A stretch of DNA of 58,808 bases from Prochlorococcus sp. AG-355-B23 (GCA_003280935.1 QCDJ01000008.1:1-58808), one strand, 5' to 3'; numbered from the stretch's first letter, positions 1 to 9,132 are shown. The notes: a model not told the origin generated them from the sequence alone. A program made the numbers and translations.

Positions 1-451
1 TCTTTATCCTTTTCCTGTAGAAAAATTTCTCACCACAATTTTGGCAAGTTCCTATGTATTTTAATTCTCTTCTTTCAATAGGAAATGAGTGCCTCACAGA
101 AATTTTAAAATTCTTCTCTTTCTCATTAATTTCATTCATCTTTTCTAAGAAATTTGGACCATGTATCTCATTTTTTTTTAATATCCTATCTACCCATGCA
201 TGAATCATTTCATGACATAGAGTACTGTTTATTTCACTAGTAGATAATTTACTCAAAATAGGTTTCGATAAGATAATTTCAGAATCTACAAAACCATTAA
301 TTTGTTTTCTTTTATAAAAACCAGCAGTAGTTTTTAATCTATTGTCACTCCATCTAACTTTTACTAAAGGTTGCTTATTAACCGCTAGAGAATTTTCAAA
401 ATATTGACTATTAAATTTATGAAATAAAGGTAAAAGAGGAATTAAAGGCAT
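1..451 (-). CDS. SprT-like zinc metalloprotease domain protein (partial, C-terminus cut by window edge)
   Basis: The minus strand reads open from an ATG at 449-451 to the window edge, giving 150 residues without a stop. The translation has a zinc-protease motif HEMIH at residues 80-84, a possible third ligand in the HGPN segment near residue 97, and a Cys-x2-Cys pair at 136/139 that begins a C-terminal zinc ribbon. This arrangement matches the SprT/SprT-like (Spartan-type) family. Bacterial members are poorly characterised, and eukaryotic Spartan degrades DNA-protein crosslinks. The gene is transcribed away from the next gene at 537, leaving an 85-bp divergent spacer. The family call is firm because of the motif spacing; the cellular substrate is unknown. 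Confidence 0.8.
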   Translation of the reverse strand, partial: MPLIPLLPLFHKFNSQYFENSLAVNKQPLVKVRWSDNRLKTTAGFYKRKQINGFVDSEIILSKPILSKLSTSEINSTLCHEMIHAWVDRILKKNEIHGPNFLEKMNEINEKEKNFKISVRHSFPIERRELKYIGTCQNCGEKFFYRKRIK

Positions 452-536
452 TATGGATTAAAGTTAGTATTATTTTGACAAAAAAAGCCATCAAAAACGA
501 TTTCTTTTCTTAAAGTAATAAAAAACTCAAATCAAC

Positions 537-956
537 ATGGATGCAACACTAGTTAAAGATATCGGAATCAAAGCATTATTAGTTGGCGGAGCGGTACTAG
601 TTTCTTTTTGGACTTTTAATGCAGTCAAATTAGTTATAAGCGCCAGAGGAATTAATCCATTAGTAAGAAAGTTTTTTGATCAAATAGCTGCAGGAAGAAT
701 TGATGCAGCTTATGGTTTGACTACAAAAACTTATAAAACGCATGTGAAGCGCCAAGACTTTCTTAAATTTTTAGCTAGTTTAAACCTCAATAAATACAGA
801 AATTTAAAATCAGGAAGACCTAGAGTCCAAGAAGATCAAATCATAATAACTTTGAATTTAAAATCAGAAGATAAACAAGACGAGCTCCCATTAGACTTTA
901 CTTTCACCAAAACTGACAATGATTGGAAAATAGACAGAATAGCAAAAGTGAATTAA
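537..956 (+). CDS. Membrane-anchored conserved hypothetical protein, possible NTF2-like fold
   Basis: The 139-residue product has one hydrophobic segment at about residues 10-32 followed by a soluble domain. The early soluble part (FFDQIAAGRIDAAYGLTT) and the closing segment (FTFTKTDNDWKIDRI) resemble DUF4864 or NTF2-like proteins, in which a cone-shaped domain ends in a strand containing W-K-I. No catalytic residues are evident. It is followed after 9 bp by the DNA ligase gene on the same strand, so the two may be co-transcribed. The fold assignment is inference from the hydrophobicity and strand pattern; the function is not recognised. Confidence 0.7.
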   Translation: MDATLVKDIGIKALLVGGAVLVSFWTFNAVKLVISARGINPLVRKFFDQIAAGRIDAAYGLTTKTYKTHVKRQDFLKFLASLNLNKYRNLKSGRPRVQEDQIIITLNLKSEDKQDELPLDFTFTKTDNDWKIDRIAKVN

Positions 957-965
957 TAATTTCTT

Positions 966-2294
966 GTGAGGCAAAAAAAATTGTTTAAAGAAGAGATAAT
1001 ACATCAATTAGCATTACACCCAAGTAGATTAGATAAAGAAAAAATCATCTCAGAAGCAATGGAAGAAGGTCTAGATGATTTTTTTGAAGGAATCCGTATG
1101 GCACTTGATCCATTGGTAACTTTTGGTGTAAAAATTGTTCCTGAAAAAGAGAGTGAAAAAAGTCAAAATTTTTTATGGAAAGACTTTAAGGAATTAGCAA
1201 ATAAGCTTATTCAAAGAAAACTTACTGGTCACGCTGCTCGCGATGCAATTATTACGGCTATGGAATCTGCCACAAAAGAAGAGTGGAATGGATTTTATAG
1301 ACGAGTTTTAATTAAAGATCTTAGATGTGGTGTATCTGAAAAAACAATCAATAAGATAGCCAAGAAATTTCCCAAATATGCGATTCCTATTTTTTCTTGT
1401 CCTTTAGCACATGACAGTGCAAATCATGAAAAAAAAATGATAGGAAAAAAGCAAATTGAAATCAAATTAGATGGTGTACGGGTCTTAACCATTATTAGAC
1501 AAAATAAGGTAGAAATGTTTTCTCGCAATGGGAAACAATTCCATAATTTTGGTCATATTATCTCGGAAATAGAAAACGTCTTAAAAGAGGATCCTCCACC
1601 TCATGACTTAGTCCTAGATGGTGAAGTAATGAGCGCTAACTTTCAGGATTTAATGAAACAAGTTCATAGAAAAGATGGCAAGCAAACAAAAGACGCAGTT
1701 CTACACCTATTTGACTTATGTCCCCTTAAAAACTTCCAAAAAGGAAGATGGAACACTAGTCAAACAGTAAGAAGTTTATTAGTTAAAGAATGGGTAGCAA
1801 AACATTCTCTGCTTCTAAAGCATATAAAAACACTTGAATGGGAAAATGTAGATCTCGATACCATTGAGGGACAGAAAAGATTTGTAGAGCTTAATAAATC
1901 TGCAGTTGAAGGTGGATATGAAGGAGTAATGATTAAAGATCCTGATGCTATGTATGAATGTAAAAGAACACACAGTTGGTTAAAAGCAAAACCTTTCATT
2001 GAAGTCACTTTAAAGGTTGTATCGGTTGAGGAAGGTACAGGTCGCAATAAAGGTAGACTAGGAGCTGTCCTAGTTGAAGGGGAGGATGATGGGTATGAAT
2101 ACAGTCTTAGTTGTGGAAGCGGATTTAGTGATATCCAACGTGAAGAATATTGGTCAAAACGGAATCAACTTATTGGTCAACTTGTAGAAATCAGAGCTGA
2201 TGCTAAAACTCAATCCAAGGATGCGGTGGCTTTTAGTCTTAGGTTTCCTAGATTCAAATGCTTTAGAGGATTTAAAGCTGGAGAAAAAGTTTAA
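966..2294 (+). CDS. ATP-dependent DNA ligase
   Basis: The 442-residue protein has the full nucleotidyltransferase motif set of ATP-dependent DNA ligases. Motif I is EIKLDGVR, with the adenylated lysine at residue 167. Motif Ia is SRNGK at about 186-190, motif III is LVLDGE at 215-220, motif IV is the EGVMIKDP segment, and motif V is SWLKAKP. An N-terminal ligase domain precedes these and an OB-fold domain ending in a motif-VI-like RFPRFKCFR follows. It seals nicks using ATP, in contrast to the NAD-dependent LigA that cyanobacteria use for replication. The start is GTG; no in-frame ATG lies near the conserved N-terminus. Unlike ligase operons in many proteobacteria, no Lhr helicase or metallo-beta-lactamase exonuclease gene is adjacent. 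Confidence 0.9.
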   Translation: MRQKKLFKEEIIHQLALHPSRLDKEKIISEAMEEGLDDFFEGIRMALDPLVTFGVKIVPEKESEKSQNFLWKDFKELANKLIQRKLTGHAARDAIITAMESATKEEWNGFYRRVLIKDLRCGVSEKTINKIAKKFPKYAIPIFSCPLAHDSANHEKKMIGKKQIEIKLDGVRVLTIIRQNKVEMFSRNGKQFHNFGHIISEIENVLKEDPPPHDLVLDGEVMSANFQDLMKQVHRKDGKQTKDAVLHLFDLCPLKNFQKGRWNTSQTVRSLLVKEWVAKHSLLLKHIKTLEWENVDLDTIEGQKRFVELNKSAVEGGYEGVMIKDPDAMYECKRTHSWLKAKPFIEVTLKVVSVEEGTGRNKGRLGAVLVEGEDDGYEYSLSCGSGFSDIQREEYWSKRNQLIGQLVEIRADAKTQSKDAVAFSLRFPRFKCFRGFKAGEKV

Positions 2295-2411
2295 ATTATA
2301 AAAAATAATATTAAACAAAGTAGTAAATGAAAAATATGGTTTTTAAGTAAATAAACTGAAAATCTTGGCTATAAAATGTAAGAATAATTATCAGGACTTT
2401 TTGAGAGACTT

Positions 2412-2564
2412 ATGACTAAGAAAACAGTTTTCAACTTCATAAAAACACCTTGTGGACAGGCAAAATATATCGAATTAGAAGTCAACAAAACTTTACTAGG
2501 TAAATTTAGACTTTTGTGGTTTATTTTAATTGCATCTATTAGAGATTGGAATATTAAAGAGTAA
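2412..2564 (+). CDS. Small hypothetical protein (50 aa)
   Basis: An ATG at 2412 opens 50 codons ending in TAA at 2562-2564, with a purine-rich GAGAG just upstream. The product is basic at the start (MTKKTVFNF), has a short semi-hydrophobic stretch (LLWFILIASI) and ends in RDWNIKE. It fills most of the space between the ligase gene and the convergent VTT-domain gene, whose stop lies only 4 bp further on. Genomes of this type carry many small conserved proteins of this size, so it is plausible, but nothing in it identifies a function. Confidence 0.5.
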   Translation: MTKKTVFNFIKTPCGQAKYIELEVNKTLLGKFRLLWFILIASIRDWNIKE

Positions 2565-2568
2565 ATTA

Positions 2569-3165
2569 TTAGGAGTTTTGAAAATATTCTCTGGAGTATT
2601 TAGCAGAGAAATATACAACTAAAAAAGTTGAAATAATTCCAACAATAGTGATATATAAATTATTTGGTGATTGCACATTTTTTAACTCCTGGATACTTTT
2701 TGCCAAACTACCTATTGAGCAATAAAGAAAAGTTCCTGGAATTATTCCAAGAAGACCAAGAGCGAAATCTCTAAATTTAACATTATTCAAACCATAAAAA
2801 TAATTAAGAATACTGAAGGGAAATATCGGCGATAATCTTGCTAAAAAAATTAATTTAAGTCCGCCTTTTTCTACTACTTTTTCCATAACACTTAATTTTG
2901 GATAACGGCTAAAAAGATTTTTTAGCTTATTTGCAAAAAAACTTTTTGATACAAAAAAAGCAACTGATGCTCCTATGGAAGCAGAAATGAAAACGATAAT
3001 TGAACCAAAATATGAGCCATATAAAAACCCTGATAATAAAGATAGCCAAGAAGCTGGAAGTATTAATAAAACAATTAAAATATAAATGCAAACAAACGAA
3101 AAGATCCCAATTCCAGTATTAAAAAAAAAAGACAGATTATAGAAATTTTCAAGAAATATATTCAT
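2569..3165 (-). CDS. TVP38/TMEM64 (VTT-domain) family membrane protein
   Basis: The 198-residue polytopic protein starts at the ATG at 3165; a TTG two codons upstream would overlap valS by 4 bp. The central block (FLYGSYFGSIIVFISASIG, then FLARLSPIFPFSILNYFYGL and later GIIPGTFLYCSIGS) is typical of the VTT or SNARE-associated domain. In that domain, re-entrant helices with a conserved Arg and Pro (LARLSPIFP) are expected. Eukaryotic relatives act as lipid scramblases; bacterial roles are mostly unknown. It lies directly downstream of valS, 2 bp after its stop, and is probably cotranscribed with it. The family call is solid, the function is not. Confidence 0.85.
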   Translation of the reverse strand: MNIFLENFYNLSFFFNTGIGIFSFVCIYILIVLLILPASWLSLLSGFLYGSYFGSIIVFISASIGASVAFFVSKSFFANKLKNLFSRYPKLSVMEKVVEKGGLKLIFLARLSPIFPFSILNYFYGLNNVKFRDFALGLLGIIPGTFLYCSIGSLAKSIQELKNVQSPNNLYITIVGIISTFLVVYFSAKYSREYFQNS

Positions 3166-3167
3166 TC

Positions 3168-5921
3168 TCAATTCAAAAGTTCAAGTTTTTTAGTAATTCT
3201 CTCCATTTGTACCGAACCTTCGTTTAATTTAAATCTACATTCATCAACAATATCTTTTGGAGCCTTATCCACGAAATTTTTATTAGATAATCTCTTATTT
3301 AAATTATCTAATTCAATAGTCACCTTTTTTAAATCCTTGTTTAACCTTTCCTTTAATGCATCTATATTTACAAACTCCTGAAAAGGTAAGTAAACCTCTA
3401 GATCACTAATTATCCCAGAAAAAGATTTAGCAAACTCTTTTTTATCAACAGCATTAGGTTTCAAAATAAATACTTCAGAAGATTTAGTTAAGGTTTGAAT
3501 ATCATCAACTAAAATTTTTAGAAAATCAATCAATTCATCATTATCTGAAATTAAGTAAACAGGAACTCTTTCTGATGGCTTGAGGCCTAATTCAGCTCTC
3601 AAATTTCTAATCAATCTAATAATTTCAAAGAGTTGCTGAAAAGAATTATCAAGCTTATTATCAACAAATTTATTTTCTTGGGTTGGCCATTTTTGAAGAG
3701 ATAATAATTCTTTCTCTGATTTAATTTGAAGTACATGCCAAAGTTCTTCAGTAATGTGAGGCATAAAAGGATGAATCATCACCAAAATATCATTGAGCAC
3801 TTTTATTAAAACCTTTTCAGATATTTGTCTATTATTAATCTCTTTATTATTAAACTTTTGTTTAGCAAATTCTACATACCAGTCACAAAAATCATTCCAC
3901 GTAAATTCATATAGAAGTTTCGCAGATTCCCCCAATTTATATTCTTTCAACAAAGCAGCAACTTTTATATTTACTTGATTCAATTTCGATAAAATCCACT
4001 TATCACATAACTCTAAAGAATTTTCATCACTCTCATTAAGCGAATTATTATTAGAAGTTTTATTGATTAACACAAACTTAGTTGCATTCCATAATTTATT
4101 CGCAAAATTTCTTGAAGCTTCAACTGTTGAAGATGTATCTTTTTTCCTGTCAAAATCAAGCCGGATATCTTGTCCAGCGCCTGCAACTTCTCGAATTAAA
4201 GCAAATCGTAGAGCATCAGAACCATATTTATCAATTAATAGTATTGGATCAATACCATTACCTGAACTTTTACTCATTTTTTTATTGTTTTCATCTCGAA
4301 CTAGACCATGAATATAAACATCCTTAAAAGGAATATTATTCGTAAAAGTATTGCCCATCATTGTCATTCTGGCCACCCAGAAGAAAATAATATCGAAACC
4401 AGTAACAAGAACGCTATTTGGATACCATTTTTTAAAATCCGGATCATTTGTATTTGGCCAACCGAGAGTTGAGAATGGCCATAAACCACTTGAAAACCAT
4501 GTATCCAAAACATCTTTATCACGCACCAATTTAATATTTAGTCCAAATTTTTTATTAGCTTCGATTAAGGCATCCTCTTCATTTCTTGCAACGATATATG
4601 GAGTATTTTGTTCTATTGAGTCTTGAGATTCATCTAAAACATACCATGCTGGTATTTGATGCCCCCACCACAATTGCCGACTGATACACCAGTCATTAAT
4701 TTTCTCTAACCAATCCTTATAAACTTTCTCCCAGCGTGGAGGAATAAACGATGGTTTTTTAGAATAAATTTCATTAAGACATCCTTTTGATATTTCATTC
4801 ATTTTCAAAAACCATTGTGTTGACAATAAAGGTTCAATTGGAACCTTACCTCTATCAGAAAAAGGAACAGTATGTTTATACTCCTCTATCTTTGTCAAAA
4901 GGCCTAAGTTATCCAATTCTTTGATAATTTTCTTTCTAGCCTCATATCTATCTAAATTTTGAAAAATACCTGCATTAATATTTAAAGTTCCATCTTTGTT
5001 CATTACATTAATCTGTTTTAAATTATGCCTTTTTCCTATTGCAAAATCATTTGGATCATGGGCTGGAGTAACCTTTACACAACCTGTACCAAAATCTTTA
5101 TCAACATGTGAATCAGCGATAATAGGTATTTCTCTATCAACGAAAGGGACTTTTACTTTGACACCAATAAATTCTTTATATCTATCATCATCAGGATTAA
5201 CTGCCACAGCAGTATCACCCAAAAGAGTTTCTGGTCTTGTTGTTGCAACTTCTAAGTACTTATCTAACTGTTCACCACTTTCAGAAATTAAAGGGTATTT
5301 AAAATGCCATAAATGACCATTTACTTCTTGCATTTCAACTTCAAGATCACTTACGGCAGATTGAGATTCAGGACACCAATTAACCAAATATTCACCTCTA
5401 TAAATTAAATTCTTTTTATAGAGAATATTAAAAGCCTCAATAACTGCTTCATTTAATTTTTGATCTAGAGTAAATCTTTCTCTAGTCCAGTCAACTGAAT
5501 ATCCTATCCTTTTTAATTGAGAAACTATTCTTCCACCACTTTGTTCTTTCCAGTTCCATGCTCTTTTAAGAAATTCATCTCTTCCAATATCCTCGCTTGT
5601 TTTGCCTTCACTTTTTAATTGTTTTTCAAGAATAGTTTGAACAGCTATTGAAGCATGATCAGTACCTGGTAAGCACAAAACATTCTTACCTAAAAGTCTT
5701 TGAAAACGTACTACAACATCTATCAAAGCCGTATTAAATGCATGCCCCATATGCAAAGATCCAGTTACATTTGGTGGTGGAATAACAACACAAAAGGGCT
5801 CCCCATCATCCTCAGGGTTAGGACTAAACGCTTTTAAACTTTCCCATTTTTCTTGCCACTTTTTCTCTACTTCAAAAGGTGAATAATTCTCTAAAGATAA
5901 TTGATCATTAATCTCTGTCAT
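3168..5921 (-). CDS. valS: Valyl-tRNA synthetase
   Basis: The class I aminoacyl-tRNA synthetase charges tRNA-Val with valine and is 917 residues from the ATG at 5921; a TTG two codons upstream is possible. The signature PPPNVTGSLHMGHA lies at about residues 50-63 (HIGH-type motif), the KMSKS loop near residue 550, and the CP1 editing domain carries TTRPETLLGDTAVAV. WWGHQIPAWY and DVLDTWFSSGLWPFS are characteristic of ValRS, as is the C-terminal coiled coil (residues about 850-917, Lys/Leu/Glu-rich) that grips tRNA. A tRNA-Val gene lies about 450 bp upstream on the same strand, separated by the Fe-S carrier gene. Confidence 0.97.
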   Translation of the reverse strand: MTEINDQLSLENYSPFEVEKKWQEKWESLKAFSPNPEDDGEPFCVVIPPPNVTGSLHMGHAFNTALIDVVVRFQRLLGKNVLCLPGTDHASIAVQTILEKQLKSEGKTSEDIGRDEFLKRAWNWKEQSGGRIVSQLKRIGYSVDWTRERFTLDQKLNEAVIEAFNILYKKNLIYRGEYLVNWCPESQSAVSDLEVEMQEVNGHLWHFKYPLISESGEQLDKYLEVATTRPETLLGDTAVAVNPDDDRYKEFIGVKVKVPFVDREIPIIADSHVDKDFGTGCVKVTPAHDPNDFAIGKRHNLKQINVMNKDGTLNINAGIFQNLDRYEARKKIIKELDNLGLLTKIEEYKHTVPFSDRGKVPIEPLLSTQWFLKMNEISKGCLNEIYSKKPSFIPPRWEKVYKDWLEKINDWCISRQLWWGHQIPAWYVLDESQDSIEQNTPYIVARNEEDALIEANKKFGLNIKLVRDKDVLDTWFSSGLWPFSTLGWPNTNDPDFKKWYPNSVLVTGFDIIFFWVARMTMMGNTFTNNIPFKDVYIHGLVRDENNKKMSKSSGNGIDPILLIDKYGSDALRFALIREVAGAGQDIRLDFDRKKDTSSTVEASRNFANKLWNATKFVLINKTSNNNSLNESDENSLELCDKWILSKLNQVNIKVAALLKEYKLGESAKLLYEFTWNDFCDWYVEFAKQKFNNKEINNRQISEKVLIKVLNDILVMIHPFMPHITEELWHVLQIKSEKELLSLQKWPTQENKFVDNKLDNSFQQLFEIIRLIRNLRAELGLKPSERVPVYLISDNDELIDFLKILVDDIQTLTKSSEVFILKPNAVDKKEFAKSFSGIISDLEVYLPFQEFVNIDALKERLNKDLKKVTIELDNLNKRLSNKNFVDKAPKDIVDECRFKLNEGSVQMERITKKLELLN

Positions 5922-6017
5922 GTCCAAATTTTATTTCAATAAACTTTTTGTTTATTTTATCTTGAGAGCAGCCAATTAATGAAAATAATATTAGTTTGCA
6001 AAAAAGACACACCCATT

Positions 6018-6359
6018 CTACAAAAGTTTGAAGCCAGAACCGCAGGAACAACGTTTTGCATTTTTTGGTGTTGAAATAAGAAATCCACCACCGCTCAAAT
6101 CACCGTAATAATCTAATTTTAAATCTTTAAGTAAATTAAACTTTTTTAGATCCGCGTATAAAGTTACTCCTTCAGTTCTTGAAATAGGGGATCCATTACA
6201 TGTACCTGGCCTTAATTTGATATGCATCCATCCTTCGGAACAATTTTTATCCTCTACCAAATCAATCGACATTTCTCCTGGAGAACCTCCAAAAGAAGCT
6301 TGCCTAGAAAGTTCTGAAGCAGCGCTTTGACTGATTGAAAGATTGACGATCTCAGTCAT
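6018..6359 (-). CDS. A-type iron-sulfur cluster carrier (HesB/IscA/SufA family)
   Basis: The 113-residue product starts at the ATG at 6359. An upstream in-frame ATG at 6404 would run the gene into the tRNA-Val and is rejected. The C-terminal CSCGSGF matches the CxCG cluster-ligating motif of A-type carriers, preceded by the LDYYGDLSGGGFLISTP segment. The expected first cysteine lies in KNCSEGW, where most relatives have GGCSGF, so the loop is divergent. A further cysteine occurs in GTCNGS. Proteins of this family deliver [2Fe-2S] or [4Fe-4S] clusters to apo-proteins. It is encoded between the tRNA and valS on the same strand. The family assignment is confident, but whether it corresponds to SufA, IscA or ErpA is not decidable. 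Confidence 0.85.
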   Translation of the reverse strand: MTEIVNLSISQSAASELSRQASFGGSPGEMSIDLVEDKNCSEGWMHIKLRPGTCNGSPISRTEGVTLYADLKKFNLLKDLKLDYYGDLSGGGFLISTPKNAKRCSCGSGFKLL

Positions 6360-6374
6360 TAGAAAAATAATAAA

Positions 6375-6446
<72 letters not shown>

Positions 6447-6544
6447 TTATAATAAAACATTCTAATAGATGAAGTTGAAATATTTAAACTAAGTATTTAA
6501 ATATTTCATGATTGAGGCAAAATTAAATTAATAAAATATATCCT

Positions 6545-7390
6545 ATGTCCTCAAACGATAGATATAACTTACAAAAAAATTCCAATTTAGAGACTTTAGA
6601 AAGTTTTAGAATTTTAATATCTAATATCAAATCATTAAAAGATAAAACTTGGGGATGCCCTTGGCAGAAAATACAGTCTCATAAATCATTGATCCCATTT
6701 TTACATGAAGAAAGTAATGAGTTTATAGATGCGATATATGAAAAAAAGGCGGATAACATATGTGAAGAGTTAGGAGATCTTTTATTACAAGTAATGCTTC
6801 ATGCTGAAATCGGTTACGAAAAAAAAGAATTTGCACTAAATGATGTTATAAAAAATCTAAACAAAAAAATTATTAATAGACATCCATATATTTTTAAAAA
6901 AAAAGAGAAAGTATCTCTAGAAAAATCGCAAACGATTTGGGAAAACATTAAAAATTCAGAAAAAGAAACACCTCATATGGAATCATCAATTAGTAAAAAT
7001 TTAAATATGAAAATCAAAAATTTACCACCGATAGTTGGAACAGACAAAATCACAAATGTTGTTAAAGAATATGGTTTTAAATGGGAGAGTACCGATCAGA
7101 TTTTTAATAAGTTAGAAGAAGAGATTAATGAATTAAAGGAAGCAATTAAAAGTAAAAATTATTTAGAAATAAAAAATGAATTTGGGGATATTTACTTTAC
7201 CCTTCTGAATCTCTCAAACTTTTTAAAAATAAATCCTGAATCAGCTCTTCAAAAAACTAATAAAAAATTTTTAGACAGATTTTCAATCATTGAACATCAT
7301 GCAGGCGATAATATTAAAAAACAAACTCCTAAAGACTTTCAACGGCTTTGGCAAATAGCCAAGCGAAAACTTAAAAGAAAAAATTCTTAA
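6545..7390 (+). CDS. mazG: MazG nucleoside triphosphate pyrophosphohydrolase
   Basis: The 281-residue protein contains two MazG domains. The first carries WGCPWQ near residue 40, then EESNEF and EELGDLLLQVMLH at about 60-95, the EExxE...ExxD metal-binding pattern. The second carries LEEEINELKEA and NEFGDIYFTLLN at about 190-225. MazG hydrolyses NTPs to NMPs and pyrophosphate and is thought to clean up aberrant nucleotides or lower ppGpp. The length agrees with two-domain bacterial MazG. It heads a tight plus-strand run, with speE starting 7 bp after its stop. Marine cyanophages carry a separate short single-domain mazG; this is the host-type long form. Confidence 0.93.
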   Translation: MSSNDRYNLQKNSNLETLESFRILISNIKSLKDKTWGCPWQKIQSHKSLIPFLHEESNEFIDAIYEKKADNICEELGDLLLQVMLHAEIGYEKKEFALNDVIKNLNKKIINRHPYIFKKKEKVSLEKSQTIWENIKNSEKETPHMESSISKNLNMKIKNLPPIVGTDKITNVVKEYGFKWESTDQIFNKLEEEINELKEAIKSKNYLEIKNEFGDIYFTLLNLSNFLKINPESALQKTNKKFLDRFSIIEHHAGDNIKKQTPKDFQRLWQIAKRKLKRKNS

Positions 7391-7397
7391 AAAGCAA

Positions 7398-8249
7398 ATG
7401 ACTAATATTTCAATATGGATAGATGAATATCATAAAGGCTCAAGATTCGGTCTAAATGGAGATGTTTTAATTAAACAAAAATCACAATATCAAGAAATTA
7501 TTGTTATCGAAAATGAATACTATGGCCGAGCTTTAATGCTTGATGGTTGTTGGATGACATCACTAAAAGACGAGAAATATTATCATGAGTGTCTTGTACA
7601 TCCAGCATTAAGTAGCATTGACGAAAAATCTAATGTACTAATTATTGGTGGAGGAGACGGCGGTACAGCGAGAGAATGCGTTAAGTATTCTCAAATATCA
7701 AAAATTGATCTAGTAGAAATTGATGAGGAGGTAATCAAAATATCTAAAAAATTTTTAAAAGAAATTGGAGGCGAAGCATGGAATGACAAAAGATTAGAAA
7801 TACATGTTAATGATGGTGTTAAATGGGTAAAAAAAACAAGAGATAATTTTTACGACGTTATTTTTATAGATTGTTCAGATCCCTCAGAATTTTCAAATTT
7901 ATTATTTTCAGATTCTTTTTATAAAGAATGTAAAAGAATACTTACACCAAAGGGGATATTAGCAACGCAAAGCGAATCTCCTGAATCCTTCAAAAATATT
8001 CACATAAATATTTTGAAAACCCTAAAAAATATATTTAAAGTTTCTGAAACTATGTATTCCTTTGTGCCTATATATCCAAGCGGGATTTGGAGTTGGACAT
8101 TCGCTTCTTCAGAAGATCTAAATTTATCAAAGCAAAATTATGATGAAGTCCTAAAAATAGAAAAAGGATGTGAAATTTGGAATTTAAATTTTCAAAATGC
8201 AGCATTCAAAATGATGCCAAATAAAATTGTAAAAGAACTATATTCATAA
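7398..8249 (+). CDS. speE: Spermidine synthase (polyamine aminopropyltransferase)
   Basis: The 283-residue enzyme transfers the aminopropyl group of decarboxylated S-adenosylmethionine to putrescine. The glycine-rich motif IIGGGDGGTAREC (residues about 83-95) is the SAM-type nucleotide pocket. The IDLVEIDEEV strand supplies the acidic residue contacting the ribose, and VIFIDCSDPSEFS has the Asp-containing catalytic loop. YYHECLVHPAL at about residues 67-77 is also typical. It lies between mazG (7 bp) and speB (1 bp gap). The arrangement speE-speB points to local synthesis of putrescine and then spermidine. Confidence 0.95.
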   Translation: MTNISIWIDEYHKGSRFGLNGDVLIKQKSQYQEIIVIENEYYGRALMLDGCWMTSLKDEKYYHECLVHPALSSIDEKSNVLIIGGGDGGTARECVKYSQISKIDLVEIDEEVIKISKKFLKEIGGEAWNDKRLEIHVNDGVKWVKKTRDNFYDVIFIDCSDPSEFSNLLFSDSFYKECKRILTPKGILATQSESPESFKNIHINILKTLKNIFKVSETMYSFVPIYPSGIWSWTFASSEDLNLSKQNYDEVLKIEKGCEIWNLNFQNAAFKMMPNKIVKELYS

Positions 8250-8250
8250 G

Positions 8251-9132
8251 ATGACAAAAAATTTATTTGATAACGAAAATGCAATTTATATGGGAGCAAA
8301 AAGAAGTCCCGAGAATTGCTCAATTGGTATATTTGGAGTTAATTATGACGGGACATGTTCGTTTAAACCAGGAGCAAGATTTGGTCCAGAAGCAATAAGA
8401 CAAGTCAGTTCTTGTTTAGAAACATATTGTCCAAAAATAAAAAAAGACTTAGAGGATATTATGTATGTTGATTTTGGATCAATACTAATTGATAAAAATG
8501 ACTCAAAGTCCGTTATTGAATCGGTTAAATCAGCAACAAATTATTTAATTAGTAAACGCCTTAGTCCTATTATGCTTGGAGGAGAACACTCTATTACAAG
8601 AGGTGCTATTGAAGCATTAGTAAAAAAATATCCAGATTTGATATTGGTTCAACTTGATGCTCATGCAGATTTAAGAGAATCATATATAGGAAATGAACAT
8701 AGTCATGCTTGTAGTATGAAAAGATGCTTAGAAGTGCTACCTGAAAAAAAAATTTTGCAAGTAGGAATTAGAAGTGGGACTAAAGAAGAATTTGAAATTA
8801 TGCATAACAACAACCAATTAGTTAACTTTTGTCCAGGCGGAAATGCACATGAGTTAAAACAAGCTCTTCTACCTTACACGAAGTCTCCAATCTATTTAAC
8901 AATTGATTTAGATTGGTTTGATCCCAGTTTACTAGCAGGGACAGGCACTCCAGAACCGGGAGGATTTTTTTGGAATGATTTTGAAGAAATACTGAAAACT
9001 TTAAAAGACCTTAAAATTGTGGCTTCAGATATTGTGGAATTATCTCCAGAAATTGATAAAAGCGGAGTAAGTAGCATAGTTGCAGCCAAAGTACTTAGAA
9101 GCTTAATTTTGTCATTAGAAAATATGCAATAA
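8251..9132 (+). CDS. speB: Agmatinase (ureohydrolase family)
   Basis: The 293-residue ureohydrolase probably converts agmatine to putrescine and urea. Manganese ligands are visible as GGEHS (His113), QLDAHAD (Asp136, His138, Asp140) and the TIDLDWFDP segment near residues 216-224, followed by GTGTPEPGG. The N-terminal NYDGTCSFKPGARFGPEAIR is typical of agmatinase/arginase. One base separates it from speE, which consumes its putrescine product. Closely related guanidinobutyrase or arginase activity cannot be excluded by motif alone, but the neighbour supports agmatinase. Confidence 0.92.
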   Translation: MTKNLFDNENAIYMGAKRSPENCSIGIFGVNYDGTCSFKPGARFGPEAIRQVSSCLETYCPKIKKDLEDIMYVDFGSILIDKNDSKSVIESVKSATNYLISKRLSPIMLGGEHSITRGAIEALVKKYPDLILVQLDAHADLRESYIGNEHSHACSMKRCLEVLPEKKILQVGIRSGTKEEFEIMHNNNQLVNFCPGGNAHELKQALLPYTKSPIYLTIDLDWFDPSLLAGTGTPEPGGFFWNDFEEILKTLKDLKIVASDIVELSPEIDKSGVSSIVAAKVLRSLILSLENMQ

